A stretch of DNA of 64,000 nt from Siphonodentalium dalli. Its lineage: Eukaryota; Mollusca; Scaphopoda; Gadilida; Siphonodentaliidae. The stretch covers positions 266,223,426 to 266,287,425 of the forward strand of contig CP136063.1 of NCBI GenBank assembly GCA_032622095.1. Direction: 5' to 3'. Below are positions 35,336-45,816 of this stretch, piece after piece (positions within the stretch are counted from its first letter, which is position 1; each line of letters starts with the position of its first letter). The position numbers were made by a program, and so were the translations under genes. Under the pieces are notes generated by a model that saw nothing but the letters and a program-made list of their open reading frames with translations, was not told where the DNA came from and searched no databases.

Positions 35336-38142
35336 ACCCATGATTAACAGAAGGGATATTAATCGGTCGGTAAACCCATGGCTAATAGAAGGGGTATTAA
35401 TCGGTCGGTAAACCCATGGCTAACAGAAGGGATATTAATCGGTCGGTAAACCCACGGCTAATAGAAGGGATATTAATCGGTCGGTAAACCCATGGCTAAT
35501 AGAAGGGGTATTAATCGGTAGGTAAACCCATGGCTAATAGAAGGAGTATTAATCGGTCGGTAAACCCATGGCTAATAGAAGGGATATTAATCGGTCGGTA
35601 AAGCCATGGCTAATAGAAGGGATATTAATCGGTCGGTAAATCCACGGCTAATAGAAGGAGTATTAATCGGTCGGTAAACCCATGGCTAATAGAAGGGGTA
35701 TTAATCGGTCGGCAAACCCATGGCTAACAGAAGGGGTATTAATCGGTCGGTAAACCCATGGCTAATAGAAGGGATATTAATCGGTCGGTAAACCCATGGC
35801 TAACAGAAAGTATATTAATCGATCGGTAAACCCACGGCTGATAGAAGGGGTATTAATCGGTCGGTAAACCCATGGCTAATAGAAGGGATATTAATCGGTC
35901 GGTAAACCCATGGCTAACTCAAGGGTTGTTAATCGGTCGGTAAACCCATGGCTAATAGAATGGGTATTAATCGCTCGGTAAACCCATGGCTAATAGAAGG
36001 GGTATTAATCGGTCGGTAAACCCATGGATAACAGAAGGGATATTAACCGGTCGGTAAACCCATGGCTAATAGAAGGGATATTAATCGGTCGGTAAACCCA
36101 TGGCTAACAGAAGGGGTATTAATCGGTCGGTAACCCCATGGCTAATAGAAGGGGTATTAATCGGTGGGTAAAACCCATGGCTAATAGAAGGGGTATTAAT
36201 CGGTCGGTAAACCCAAGGCTAATAGAAGGGATATTAATCGGTCGGTAAACCCATGGCTAATAGAAGGGGTATTAATCGGTCGGTAAACCCATGGCTAATA
36301 TAAGGGGTATTAATCGGTCGGTAAACCCATGGCTAACAGAAGGGATAATAAAAAATCGGTCGGTAAACCCATGGTTAATAGAAGGGATAGTAATCGGTCG
36401 GTAAACCCATGGCTAATAGAAGGGATATTAATCGGTCGGTAAACCCATGGCTAATAGAAGGGATATTAATCGGTCGGTAAACCCATGGCTAATAGAAGGG
36501 GTATTAATCGGTCGGTAAACCCATGGCTAATAGAAGGGGTATTAATCGGTCGGTAAACCCATGGCTAATAGAAGGGGTATTAATCGGTCGGTAAACCCAT
36601 GGCTAATAGAAGGGATATTAATCGGTCGGTAAACCCGTGGCTAATAGAAGGGGTATTAATCGGTCGGTAAACCCATGGCTAATAGAAGGGGTATTAATCG
36701 GTCGGTAAACCCATGGCTAATAGAAGGGGTATTAATCGGTCGGTAAACCCATGGCTAACAGAAGGGGTATTAATCGGTCGGTAAACCCATGGCTAATAGA
36801 AGGGGTATTAATCGGTCGGTAAAACCACGGCTAACAGAAGGGGTATTAATCGGTCGGTAAACCCATGGGTAACAGAAGGGGTATTAATCGGTCGGTAAAC
36901 CCACGGCTAACAGAAGGGATATTAATCGGTCGGTAAACCCATGGCTAATAGAAGGGGTATTAATCGGTCGGTAAACCCATGGCTAACAGAAGGGGTATTA
37001 ATCGGTCGGTAAACCCATGGCTAATAGAAGGGATATTAATTGGTCGGTAAAGCCATGGCTAATAGAAGGGATATTAATCGGTCGGTAAACCCATGGCTAA
37101 TACAAGGGATATTAATCGGTCGGTAAACCCATGGCTAACAGAAGGGGTATTAATCGGTCGGTAAACCCATGGCTAATAGAAGGGATATTAATTGGTCGGT
37201 AAAGCCATGGCTAATAGAAGGGATATTAATCGGTCGGTAAACCCATGGCTAATAGAAGGGGTATAAATCGGTCGGTAAACCCATGGCTAACAGAGGGGGT
37301 ATTAATCGGTCGGTAAACCCATGGCTAATAGAAGGGATATTAATCGGTCGGTAAACCCATGGCTAATAGAAGGGATATTAATCGGTCGGTAAACCCGTGG
37401 CTAACAGAAGGGGTATTAATCGGTCGGTAAACCCATGGCTAATAGAAGGGATATTAATCGGTCGGTAAACCCATGGCTATTAGAAGGGATATTAATCGGT
37501 CGGTAAACCCATGGCTAATAGAAGGGATATTAATCGGTCGGTAAACCCATGGCTAATAGAAGGGGTATTAATCAGTCGATAAACCCATGGCTAATAGAAG
37601 GGGTATTAATCGGTCGGTAAACCCATGGCTAACAGAAGGGGTATTAATCGGTCGGTAAACCCATGGCTAATAGAAGGGGTATTAATCGGTCGGTAAACCC
37701 ATGGCTAACAGAAGGGGTATTAATCGGTCGGTAAACCCATGGCTAATAGAAGGGATATTAATCGGTCGGTAAACCCATGGCTAATAGAAGGGGTATTAAT
37801 CGGTCGGTAAACCCATGGCTAATAGAAGGGGTATTAATCGGTCGGTAAACCCATGGCTAATAGAAGGGATATTAATCGGTCGGTAAACCCGTGGCTAACA
37901 GAAAGGGTATTAATCGGTCGGTAAACCCATGGCTAATAGAAGGGGTATTAATCGGTCGGTAAACCCATGGCTAACAGAAGGGGTATTAATCGGTCGGTAA
38001 ACCCATGGCTAACAGAAGGGATATTAATCGGTCGGTAAACCCATGGCTAACAGAAGGGGTATTAATCGGTCGGTAAACCCATGGCTAATAGAAGGGGTAT
38101 TAATCGGTCGGTAAACCCATGGCTAACAGAACAGAAGGGATA
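35281..38142 (+). repeat. 38-bp minisatellite, ~75 copies, derived from LINE ORF2
   Basis: Head-to-tail 38-bp monomers carrying TTAATCGGTCGGTAAAC and CCATGGCTAA(C/T)AGAAGGG, mostly 90-100% identical, with the variant pairs TAACAG/TAATAG and GGGGTA/GGGATA mixed along the array. The first monomer is continuous with the endonuclease frame and one frame of the monomer reads INRSVNPWLTEG, the conserved endonuclease-RT linker. Further ORF2 sequence resumes on the far side (38203 on). 38 is not a multiple of three, so the array cannot be one long coding repeat. Confidence 0.95.
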
Positions 38143-38143
38143 A

Positions 38144-38199
38144 TGTCCCTTCTGATAGCCATGGGTTTACCGACCGATTAATATCCCTTCTGTTCTGTA
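38144..38199 (-). repeat. Inverted 38-bp monomer at array end
   Basis: About 1.4 monomers in reverse orientation directly after the forward array, giving a fold-back of about 45-50 bp arms around a short centre near 38140. Confidence 0.9.
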
Positions 38200-38202
38200 A
38201 TC

Positions 38203-38371
38203 TAAACCTGGAAATTTTTGAAATCTCTACTGAATAACCATACTGAATTTTTTTCACGACAATAAATATATCACTGACACAAAAATGATCAGCAACCAAT
38301 TTAATGAATCATTGATCTCATTATGTGCTGATTTACATACCAAGAAATGTTTTACGTGTTTGACACGCTGC
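38203..38371 (+). pseudogene. LINE ORF2 linker remnant after the minisatellite
   Basis: Plus-strand frames read WKFLKSLLNNHTEFFS and, after a 1-base shift, DNKYITDTKMISNQFNES then LCADLHTKK. The pattern W--L-SLLN, N--I-D---I-N-FNE corresponds to the ORF2 segment between NPWLTxG and the RT, seen at 263-559 in the other LINE (KFNEFF). This places the minisatellite inside ORF2. Confidence 0.75.
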
Positions 38372-38437
38372 TAATGTCCCTTCTGTTAGCCATGGGTTTA
38401 CCGACCGATTAATATCCCTTCTGTTATGTAATCTAAA
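38372..38437 (-). repeat. Second inverted monomer
   Basis: Another reverse-orientation monomer with the same flanks as 38144-38207 (TAATGTCCCTTCTG on the left, TGTAATCTAAA on the right). It therefore arrived by duplication of that junction rather than by fresh inversion. Confidence 0.88.
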
Positions 38438-38439
38438 TC

Positions 38440-38495
38440 TCTGAAGGTGACTTTCCATCAAAACTGAAAATTGCAAGAGTAACAACTATATTTCG
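38440..38495 (+). pseudogene. LINE RT fragment
   Basis: The frame from 38446 reads GDFPSKLKIARVTTIF, the early RT block G-FP--LK-A-V--IF of CR1/L2-like elements. After this the sequence is not recognisable as LINE. Confidence 0.65.
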
Positions 38496-39654
38496 CCATG
38501 CAGGAGTCCTCCCAATTACGTCATATTGCGTTACGGTAATCTTTTAGATTGGTCAATTTTATCTTGGGGCTACTAGTTGTGGGTTCTGATTGGCTCTACT
38601 TGTGGAATCCCGTGGTTTGTGTAATCAGACAATCTCAAAGAAAGTGAAGGGGAGAAATTATTATATAATATATTATTTATAGATATGTTCATTTCAAAAT
38701 TGAATTGTTGATTTGTCGATTTAGAGATCTCTGTAATTCGACTTGGATGATAATCTCTAATTCATTTGGGGATATATTCGATTATATACAGATATCTCTA
38801 ATTTTTTTAGTATATGTTAATTTGGCTGCCCATAGTAGTTAGTTGGCATCATTGATTAATCATGATTGGGATTTGGACCAGGTGCGCTATGTTAAACTGT
38901 TTGCGTGGGTGGTTGAGGAAACGTGACCGTTTTACTACAATCAGTATCAAACACATATGTTGACTATGGTGATGGTGATTGTTGATATATACAACTCGCA
39001 TTGAAAATTGCACCATAAAATGTGGATTTCTCAAGAAATGTGGAGTTCACCTGAATCGAGATATAATTTTATTTATGAAAATTGTCTGACTTAGACCGTT
39101 TGATTAAAACATGTTCCAGCGGATTGATGACCAAGGGCTGACAAATATTTTCTCCGATTGTCACATAGCGAAAACAATTATTTGTCCTAATACATTTTAC
39201 TAATTTCACGATTTTGGTCCGTCGTGATGGAAAATTCGCAACAATGTCAACGAAATTGTTATCAATCGAAATCTACTTGAATTCACTAACTGAAACATAT
39301 AACTAAATGAGTATATATATGCGGTCCGCTCTGTAATGCAAAACGAAAATCGAGTTTGTTTTTTTCATTAATTCGGAAATGTCTATTTTGCGGCAAGTAT
39401 ACGGATGTCAGCTATCCATTCACATATCATATTTTACCTGGTTATCTGGGAATGCCAGGAACGTTGGCAAGTGATCAACAAATAAATTAGCGCCTATCAT
39501 TTGCCGTCTATTTAACCATAATCCTATATTTCAAAAGAAACTATAATATCAATAGAAAAAGTTATCGATCAATATGTTGAAATTCAATGGGCCAATAACG
39601 CGCTCCGTTTTCCCACTGCAATACTTGAATACTCACCTGTTATACACCATGAAT
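38496..39654. other. No gene recognised
   Basis: AT-rich DNA with no supported ORF, RNA or repeat. A weak TATATAA and an inverted AGAGATC/TAGAGATC pattern near 38690-38790 were not judged significant. Confidence 0.4.
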
Positions 39655-39705
39655 GCTAGAATAATCGGGGTATATAAAGTAGGGATGGATGGTGGAGTAC
39701 AATAA
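39655..39705. repeat. Left part of a 42-bp minisatellite
   Basis: One unit (GAATAATCGGGGTATATAAA, then AGGGATGGATGG) ends in GTGGAGTACAATAA, the left target duplication of the retroposon that follows. The main array continues at 40875. Confidence 0.8.
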
Positions 39706-40874
39706 GCTCTGGCAGCAAGTGGAGCGAACAAGTCAGATTTTATTTGGCTCCATTAGTTCCTTGTATTGTCAGAGCGTCGGTACAAGTGATTTGAGCGGTC
39801 TGTAACCTTAATTGGAAGCAACCGCCCTCGTGCTGATGCCGGCGAGTGAGACGGTTTTGGATTAGGCTTAGTGCGACGGACAATGGAGCTAATCCCTGAC
39901 GCCGCGTTAGCAGCAATAGAGAGATCTCAAATTGCGGATATTGTTAGCTGGAATCTCCAGTCTAACAGAGGCTATTTGACTCTCTGTGTTGAATTTCGGA
40001 CGGTAGATGCTGGAAACCAGAGATCTTCCACCCGGAGCAGGAAAGCCAAGACCAGCCGTATCATGAAAGAGGAGCCTCCTAAGAAAAAGACACCAGCTCG
40101 AAGGAGAAGGGACGCAGCCAGACGGGCGAAATGGAAGAAGAAGATGGGGGCGACCGTTGATCGACCGGTCACCCCTCCCCGTGTGGCTCAGCCGTCCAAA
40201 GTCATAGCCGGCGGGTCGAAGTTGTCTGAGAGACGCCCAGACGACTCGACCTGCATGGAGACTGACGACATAGCACCAACTAGCAGGGATTCCGTGGATC
40301 TGCCGGAGGTCCCTGCTGTCGTCGTCGAGGCTAGCGGAGACAGGGACGTGGATACCACCCCAGATGTTCCTGCCGCCAGCTTCGACGTGGAACTGGATAG
40401 CTTTACACCTCGGACACCGGATTACCAAAACATCCCGGTGTCCCCCAGCTCCACCACCACCAACAACAACACCAGCACAGTCACCACCCTTACTCACGCA
40501 GAGCGCCTTGAAAAATACGAACAAAAGAAATACGAACAAATCATGGCAGAACATGCGATATGGAAACTAGAGTATGCCCAAGAAGAAAAAGAAAGGGACA
40601 TACGGGCGAAAGCAAGGGAGGAAAGACTGGAAGCTGCTTGGAAACCTCAACAACAACAACAAGCAGAGTCAACAGCAACATCACCCGAACACAGAAAAAA
40701 AAAGAAGGCCAAGAAATCCAAAAGAAATTAGATCATTTTCATTTTACCCTCACCAATCTCATGTTAATGTAATACCATTACATGTATTCTCATTAAACTC
40801 AACAGTGGGTTGTAGGAGAGGGGTTCCGCCCCTTTCAAATCTTCCCGGGAAAGTTTCCCAAACCCCCCATAGTA
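39706..40874 (+). mobile_element. ORF1-only (half-LINE-like) retroposon, copy A
   Basis: The ~1.17-kb element is flanked by a 14-bp direct repeat GTGGAGTACAATAA at 39692-39705 and 40875-40888, the mark of target-primed retroposition. It contains a single ORF and a conserved 3' end with a GGGG-TTCCG-CCCC hairpin followed by CCCGGGAAA and CCCAAACCCC. There is no endonuclease or RT, so it would need enzymes from another LINE, like mammalian HAL1 half-LINEs. Copies B and C lie at 57022-58010 and 58029-58944. Confidence 0.7.
39883..40731 (+). CDS. ORF1-like protein of the half-LINE family (282 aa)
   Basis: The only intact member in this window. The ATG at 39883 is preferred because copies B and C start at the equivalent place (M-S-IIPAEVRL versus MELIPDAALA). 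N-terminus: IVSWNLQSNRGYLTLCVEF, a beta-rich segment shared with LAWNLHRSGSQVDLSLTYR in copy B. Next comes a basic stretch KKKTPARRRRDAARRAKWKKK, like the KK-PS-RRRDA motif of many invertebrate mobile-element proteins. An acidic low-complexity middle (VVVEASGDRDVDTTPDVP) follows, then a charged predicted coiled coil (about residues 205-255) and a Lys-rich tail. A role as RNA-binding retroposon chaperone is inference. Confidence 0.65.
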   Translation: MELIPDAALAAIERSQIADIVSWNLQSNRGYLTLCVEFRTVDAGNQRSSTRSRKAKTSRIMKEEPPKKKTPARRRRDAARRAKWKKKMGATVDRPVTPPRVAQPSKVIAGGSKLSERRPDDSTCMETDDIAPTSRDSVDLPEVPAVVVEASGDRDVDTTPDVPAASFDVELDSFTPRTPDYQNIPVSPSSTTTNNNTSTVTTLTHAERLEKYEQKKYEQIMAEHAIWKLEYAQEEKERDIRAKAREERLEAAWKPQQQQQAESTATSPEHRKKKKAKKSKRN

Positions 40875-41049
40875 GTGGAGTACAATAATCGAGGTATATA
40901 AAACAGGGATTGATGGGTGGGGTACAATAATCGAGGCATAGAAAGCAGGAATGGATGGGTGGGGTCGAATAATCTAGGCATGTAAAGCATGGATATTTGG
41001 GTGGGGTACCATAATCGAGTTATATAAAGCAGGGATGGATGGGTGGGGC
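40875..41049 (+). repeat. 42-bp minisatellite (about 4 units)
   Basis: Units of GTGGGGTACAATAATCGAGG followed by CATA-AAAGCAGG and ATGGATGG, about 42 bp each. It is split by the retroposon at 39706-40874: one unit remains on the left side. Confidence 0.88.
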
Positions 41050-42599
41050 AGCGGAACTTGATACAAGCCACGATGTGGAAACTCATAATGCCAAGGATGG
41101 GTTACCAGAGATATTAGGTGTAAAAATCCCATAATGTCCAAAATATGTGGATTCTCAAGAGTAATTGATAACATGATTTGTTCACAAAACAAACATGATT
41201 TGTTCACAAAACAAAACAAAATATTTCATGCAAGCCAATTATAAATTGCAACATGAAATAAAGTCTTTCGTCTCTTAGATTACTCCGAACAGTCTCAGTG
41301 AAAATGGTATAAGAAGTTGATTTTAATTACTAGTTTGTAATTTTTAAGTAACCGTCCGTCTCGTCATTGTATGGATCGTTATCAGTCAGATGAATCTCAT
41401 TCGCCTTCCAGATTTTCACATATCTCAATGTCACAACCCCAACAATATCTGCATGTCAAGTCACACCTCTTGTTGACACGGTTGCCATTGCAGTTACAAA
41501 TGGTAAACTCAACCAGTTCAACAGGCGCGGGATCGTTAAATATCATGACCGGAACCAACGTGCTCTCATCAACGTTCCGACTTCATTCGGTCGGTGGAAG
41601 GAGGTTGAGCATTAGTTGGGTAGCGTTTCTCTAAACGTAAGTTTGGTAATTGACGCGGAGTCAATGCTGCTTCAAATATTCCTGTTCTGGAGGAAGTCTG
41701 TCACTTTTGTTTGTTTGTGAATAACTATATCCTTGCGTCGTTAAGGTTAAGACGGAGATGCACGCTTTGCATAAATACAGCCAAATATGGCGAAAAAAAA
41801 TTGAATTTCACATATCATCTTCATTTTTTGCACTATCTGAGCAATTATTAAGAGGTGACAAAAACAATGGATTTTAATACATTTGAGACGTTGAAAATAT
41901 TATTTTTTTTGTTGTCCCTTTCGGTACCAAGAACTGCTAGAATAATTAATGATTTCACACAACACTCCTTTCACCAAACAGCTTATTGTCTTGGCTCCAT
42001 GAGAGGAGGCTTCATTTGTGTCATTATGTGGAGTTTTTTAATTGCATAATATAGTGTCATACCCCCATAATATTATAATGAAGAATAAAGCAGTCACAAA
42101 TATTCCAGCCCAATGAAAACAAATGTTGATATGTAGTGTGGTCCACTCAAGCAGTGCACAATCAACTGGAAATTAGGCCACATTGTTAAGAGATATGGTG
42201 GTCAGCTTTAACTTGGTTATGAAGCCATGACCCAGAACTCATCTCAGCCCATTTTTTCATTGAACAGGAATGACATGAATATTCCCAAATATAGAACATT
42301 ATTTGTGGGTAGTTGTCTTTCTAAGTGAAAATAATCATAACATTTCATGAATAAAAAAAAATAATGTCTCGTCTCATGATCTTCAGATATGATATCATGA
42401 ATATATGAACTGCACTTTTGAAAAAAATCTAATTTACAGAAGTTCTTGTTACCTGAAAACGGTGAATTTTAAATATTTTCCATGTTATAAAAGTGAAGTA
42501 AATGAGTATAATAACCGACTGTTCGATTGTTCTTAAATGTTGTACCACAATATCACTTGAACCAAATTTCACAAATAAATTCCAGACAGATTTTGAGAA
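41050..42599. other. No gene recognised
   Basis: Contains a short direct repeat ACATGATTTGTTCACAAAAC (x2, 41172-41215) and weak similarity near 41755-41800 to the R1-related block at 24010-24060. ORFs such as 41371-41634 have no motif. Confidence 0.4.
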
Positions 42600-42855
42600 A
42601 ATCCATTTAGAAATACCAGGAAATGTTGGCCAAACGTGCATCTGACCATTAAAGGATCGAACTTTGTCGGATTGCGTGTATAAGTTTGTCACCAATTATT
42701 CACAACTATCCATACCAGGTGGACTCACGTTGATTGGTCCGACGCCCACCTCAGTTTACATAGCTTCAACGAGCTCTGGATAATTATCTGCTGTCGTCAA
42801 GAAACTCTTCTGACTATAGTGTGCAAAATAACTGGTAGTGTCACAACCACTAAGG

Positions 42856-43160
42856 CTGAAGGGGTCACACTCACCAAAAATAGTGCTGAAGGGTACACAT
42901 GGTTTGAAAGTGTGCTGAAGGGTACACAGGTTTTGAAATCTCATTCTCATTACTTTTAGTTTTCGTGTCTGCCATGATTTCTGCTAGATAATAATTGTAT
43001 ATCTTCCAAGGAAAATGACAATGGACTGAAAACGAACTGCTGATGGTCGCCAGTTAAAGTAACTGCATTAGTGCCGACCACAAACCCTCTGTACCCTTCA
43101 GCACATTTTCAAAAATTGTGTACCCTTCAGCACTTGTTTTAGTGAGAGCGACCCCTTCAG
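42856..43160. mobile_element. MITE family M1, copy 2 (305 bp)
   Basis: Inverted ends CTGAAGGGGTC / GACCCCTTCAG; the interior matches 7626-7921 throughout. It sits immediately before the LSGCDTTS codons of the split pseudogene. CTTAGT-GTTGTG-like sequence is present on both sides and may be an imperfect target duplication. Confidence 0.87.
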
Positions 43161-43613
43161 CACAACTAAGGGTGTGTAAAACAGGCATCAGATCCAATTT
43201 CCGTGGCAATCGTATGGAGGGGAACGAAGTGTGTTTTGTTCGACACCGGTATCCATATGCATATCCTTCAAGAATATAGTCGAATAATCACGAAGGCCTA
43301 ACACAGCCACGTCTGTATCTGGTGTTGAAATAACAGCTGAAAAAACCCCACCCTTTCTACCGCTACTGATATACGATCAAACATTCTTGAGTCTGCCTCT
43401 TCGTGATATTACAGTTCTGAGATGTCCCTATAGCTACCCGTAGACACGATGCTATCAATAACGGTGCATCTGCTTCCGTCCTTGAAATCTCCCGCTAGAT
43501 AATCTTTCTGTCCATTCACCAGTCCCATGGATGCAGTCGGTCATACAAAAACTCTACCAAGTTAGCCTTTGTTTGTTGGTTCGCCAACATCTTGCTGCGA
43601 TTCTTTGGCAATA

Positions 43614-43683
43614 TCTTCCCTCTACTGGAAATAATTAATAACAAACACCCAATTATGTTTGGAAACCAGCCACGACGAGCGAC
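43614..43683 (-). repeat. DIRS repeat B2, 3' end of element
   Basis: 70 bp identical to B1. Its outer edge meets the host pseudogene codons for LPKNRSKML, which fixes the element's 3' boundary at about 43614. Confidence 0.9.
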
Positions 43684-44389
43684 TGTCCCGTTTATTGATC
43701 GTAAAGGCAGACCTGACCACGTTAAGCATATAGTTACGTACAGCCCCAGTAACGACGGCGTCCCCACCGGCCAGAAAAAACCGCCATTCTTATTTTATAT
43801 TTTTTTATATGGCGGAAATCTGTAACCAGCGCCTTTGTGGAGCCCGTCTGCAGGGTGAGAGGCTGGTCCTCATCTCGATATGATTGTGTGTATTCATGTT
43901 GTCATGAGCCCCAATTTTTATATTGTCTGATACTCAATATTCAACAGTATGAATATGATCATAAACTTAAAGGTTATCTCCACCTTACCATGAATAATCA
44001 GCACATGCTATATTTAGTTATCGTCCCTTGGAAATAAAACATTGTGACCAACATGACATGAATACGCGAAAGTATATCCTAAATGCATATATATATATGT
44101 ATACAAGAAACCCACGCTGTAAGTAATAAACGTCTGAATCTGTCATGAGAAACTTCTGTGTGCTAGACCTAAGCTAGATTTGCTGAACCCAATTCAGTTT
44201 TAACGATACAAACAGAAACCAACTACTCGCACAATGCGATTTATAATGAATCGTCTGTCAACATTCAAGATGCTTATCGTGTCTTGAAATTTATATATAA
44301 CGTTGTCGGATGTTATTTTGAATTACTCTACATCCGGTCTTAGAAACTTGTATGTACAATAATTTGTTAACCAAAATTATTGTTAGGAA
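43684..44389 (-). other. 706-bp spacer between A2 and B2
   Basis: In described elements of this type A2 and B2 lie next to each other, as far as I know. Here 706 bp without recognised coding sequence separate them, inside the element as judged by the host junctions. It could be an extension of the repeat region, an extra non-coding module or a nested insertion. Confidence 0.6.
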
Positions 44390-44620
44390 GTTTACGGAAC
44401 GAACGTCGTTCTAGAAAGGAAACACTTCTCTGAACACGTGACCTCCCTTCGCTGTCGCGAAGCCCCATTGGCTGTTACCAAGTCACGTGTTCATAAACAA
44501 CCATAATTCCACCCAATCGCGGAAACCCTCCGTTTCCCGCGCTGTCTAATTATGTTAACCCGTATCGCCAAGACAAATGTTTTTCTCTATTACTACGAAA
44601 CGCGAAAAACTATTAGTCTT
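44390..44620 (-). repeat. DIRS split direct repeat A2
   Basis: 231-bp copy of A1, joined directly to B1 at GTCTTCCC. The B1-A2 junction has the form expected from a circular intermediate that joins the two element ends. Confidence 0.92.
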
Positions 44621-44687
44621 CCCTCTACTGGAAATAATTAATAACAAACACCCAATTATGTTTGGAAACCAGCCACGACGAGCGACT
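44618..44687 (-). repeat. DIRS repeat B1
   Basis: 70 bp identical to B2 at 43614-43683 (starting TCTTCCCTCTACTGG on the plus strand), located about 75 bp downstream of the recombinase stop. Confidence 0.92.
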
Positions 44688-44761
44688 CTAGATTATGTCC
44701 AAAAGCACAGAAGAAAACACAACATGCCTCAATGTTTCATCATAGTATGAAATATAATCTC

Positions 44762-45766
44762 TTATAGACCCAATTTTCTAGAAACTTCCAGTCTGGACTC
44801 TAATGAATCCTGAACGTAACCGTCTTTCGCGGTTTCGCTGCGCCATCTGCCATGGCGTTTCCAGCAGCGGTCATTAACCCCTGCGTTAGCAGCAGCGGTA
44901 GCACCCCCTGCTCTCAATGAATGAGTACCTATGTTAGCGCTCGGCGATACTTCCCTCAGACGGGACATGATGCATTCCCGTGCCCTCGTGTAACTAATCT
45001 GCTTATCTTTGTATATAAGTTTACAATTTTCACCAGAACGAAACAATGGTCTGAATAAATATACATCATCAATTGTGGTCAGGCCTGCAGACATAAAATA
45101 TTTATGCAACCAGTTGTATGGACAAGCATCGGAAACACCTTTAACAACAACAACCTGCGAGCCAAGGCGATATTGATCTGTTTTGCTCTTTCTAATATTC
45201 ATTGAAAAATGATTTTCCTTAAATTCTATGTCATTTGCTTTAAGAGCTATTAATTCTCCGAAACGCAGAAAAGCTGCAAAAGAAACTAGAATCATTGCAA
45301 TATCTCGGATTATTAAAAGATCCGAACTTGATTTGTATTTTGAACACAAATCCAACAAAGCTTCGACTGGAAGTGCATCTTTGCGTTGTATCGGTTTTGC
45401 TGATACACGTTTCGAAGAAGCCAATAAATTATGTATGAATGCATTATTTGTTGGGTCCGAATGACCGAAAATGCCATGAAAATGTTTAATTGCGTACTTC
45501 ATAGATGAAATGACTCCGTATGAAACGCCTTTATCAATCATATCTGTCATGCACAATGCGATCTGAATAGGTTCAGCAGGTATTACTTTACCGCCAATCC
45601 CTTTAGCAAATGTCTCCCACTTCCGGAACACAGAGAGGTACTTCCTGCTGGTGCCATCCGCTTTTGATGCTAACAACAAGTCCGCCATTTTCTCTCCTAA
45701 TCCCTCGGTCGTTGCCGAAACCCGCAAGCCACTGCCCTTCACTTTTTCCCGTATTGAAGATTTCAA
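44762..45766 (-). CDS. DIRS tyrosine recombinase (334 aa)
   Basis: Complete frame. The N-terminal SAM-like core-binding domain (about residues 20-130) includes SKADGTSRKYLSVFRKWETF. The catalytic part has Arg-I in AAFLRFGELIAL, Lys in RKSKTDQYR, H-x-x-R in GTHSLRAGGATAA, His/Trp in RHGRWRSETA and the nucleophile Tyr in KDGYVQDS. It would integrate the circular cDNA without target duplication, in keeping with the insertion site seen here. All catalytic residues are present, so this protein could still be active although the pol frame is broken. Confidence 0.9.
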   Translation of the reverse strand: MKSSIREKVKGSGLRVSATTEGLGEKMADLLLASKADGTSRKYLSVFRKWETFAKGIGGKVIPAEPIQIALCMTDMIDKGVSYGVISSMKYAIKHFHGIFGHSDPTNNAFIHNLLASSKRVSAKPIQRKDALPVEALLDLCSKYKSSSDLLIIRDIAMILVSFAAFLRFGELIALKANDIEFKENHFSMNIRKSKTDQYRLGSQVVVVKGVSDACPYNWLHKYFMSAGLTTIDDVYLFRPLFRSGENCKLIYKDKQISYTRARECIMSRLREVSPSANIGTHSLRAGGATAAANAGVNDRCWKRHGRWRSETAKDGYVQDSLESRLEVSRKLGL

Positions 45767-45816
45767 ACCTGATAGAAATGATTTATGAAATAATTATCAT
45801 GCCTTATATAAACACA

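Noticed and set aside
35281-38142. CRISPR-like array
   Set aside because: The 38-bp units are contiguous with no unique spacers and the context is eukaryotic; it is a minisatellite.
39907-40554. 215-residue minus-strand frame opposite the half-LINE ORF
   Set aside because: Antisense shadow of the plus-strand ORF, which has homologues in two other copies; the minus frame does not.
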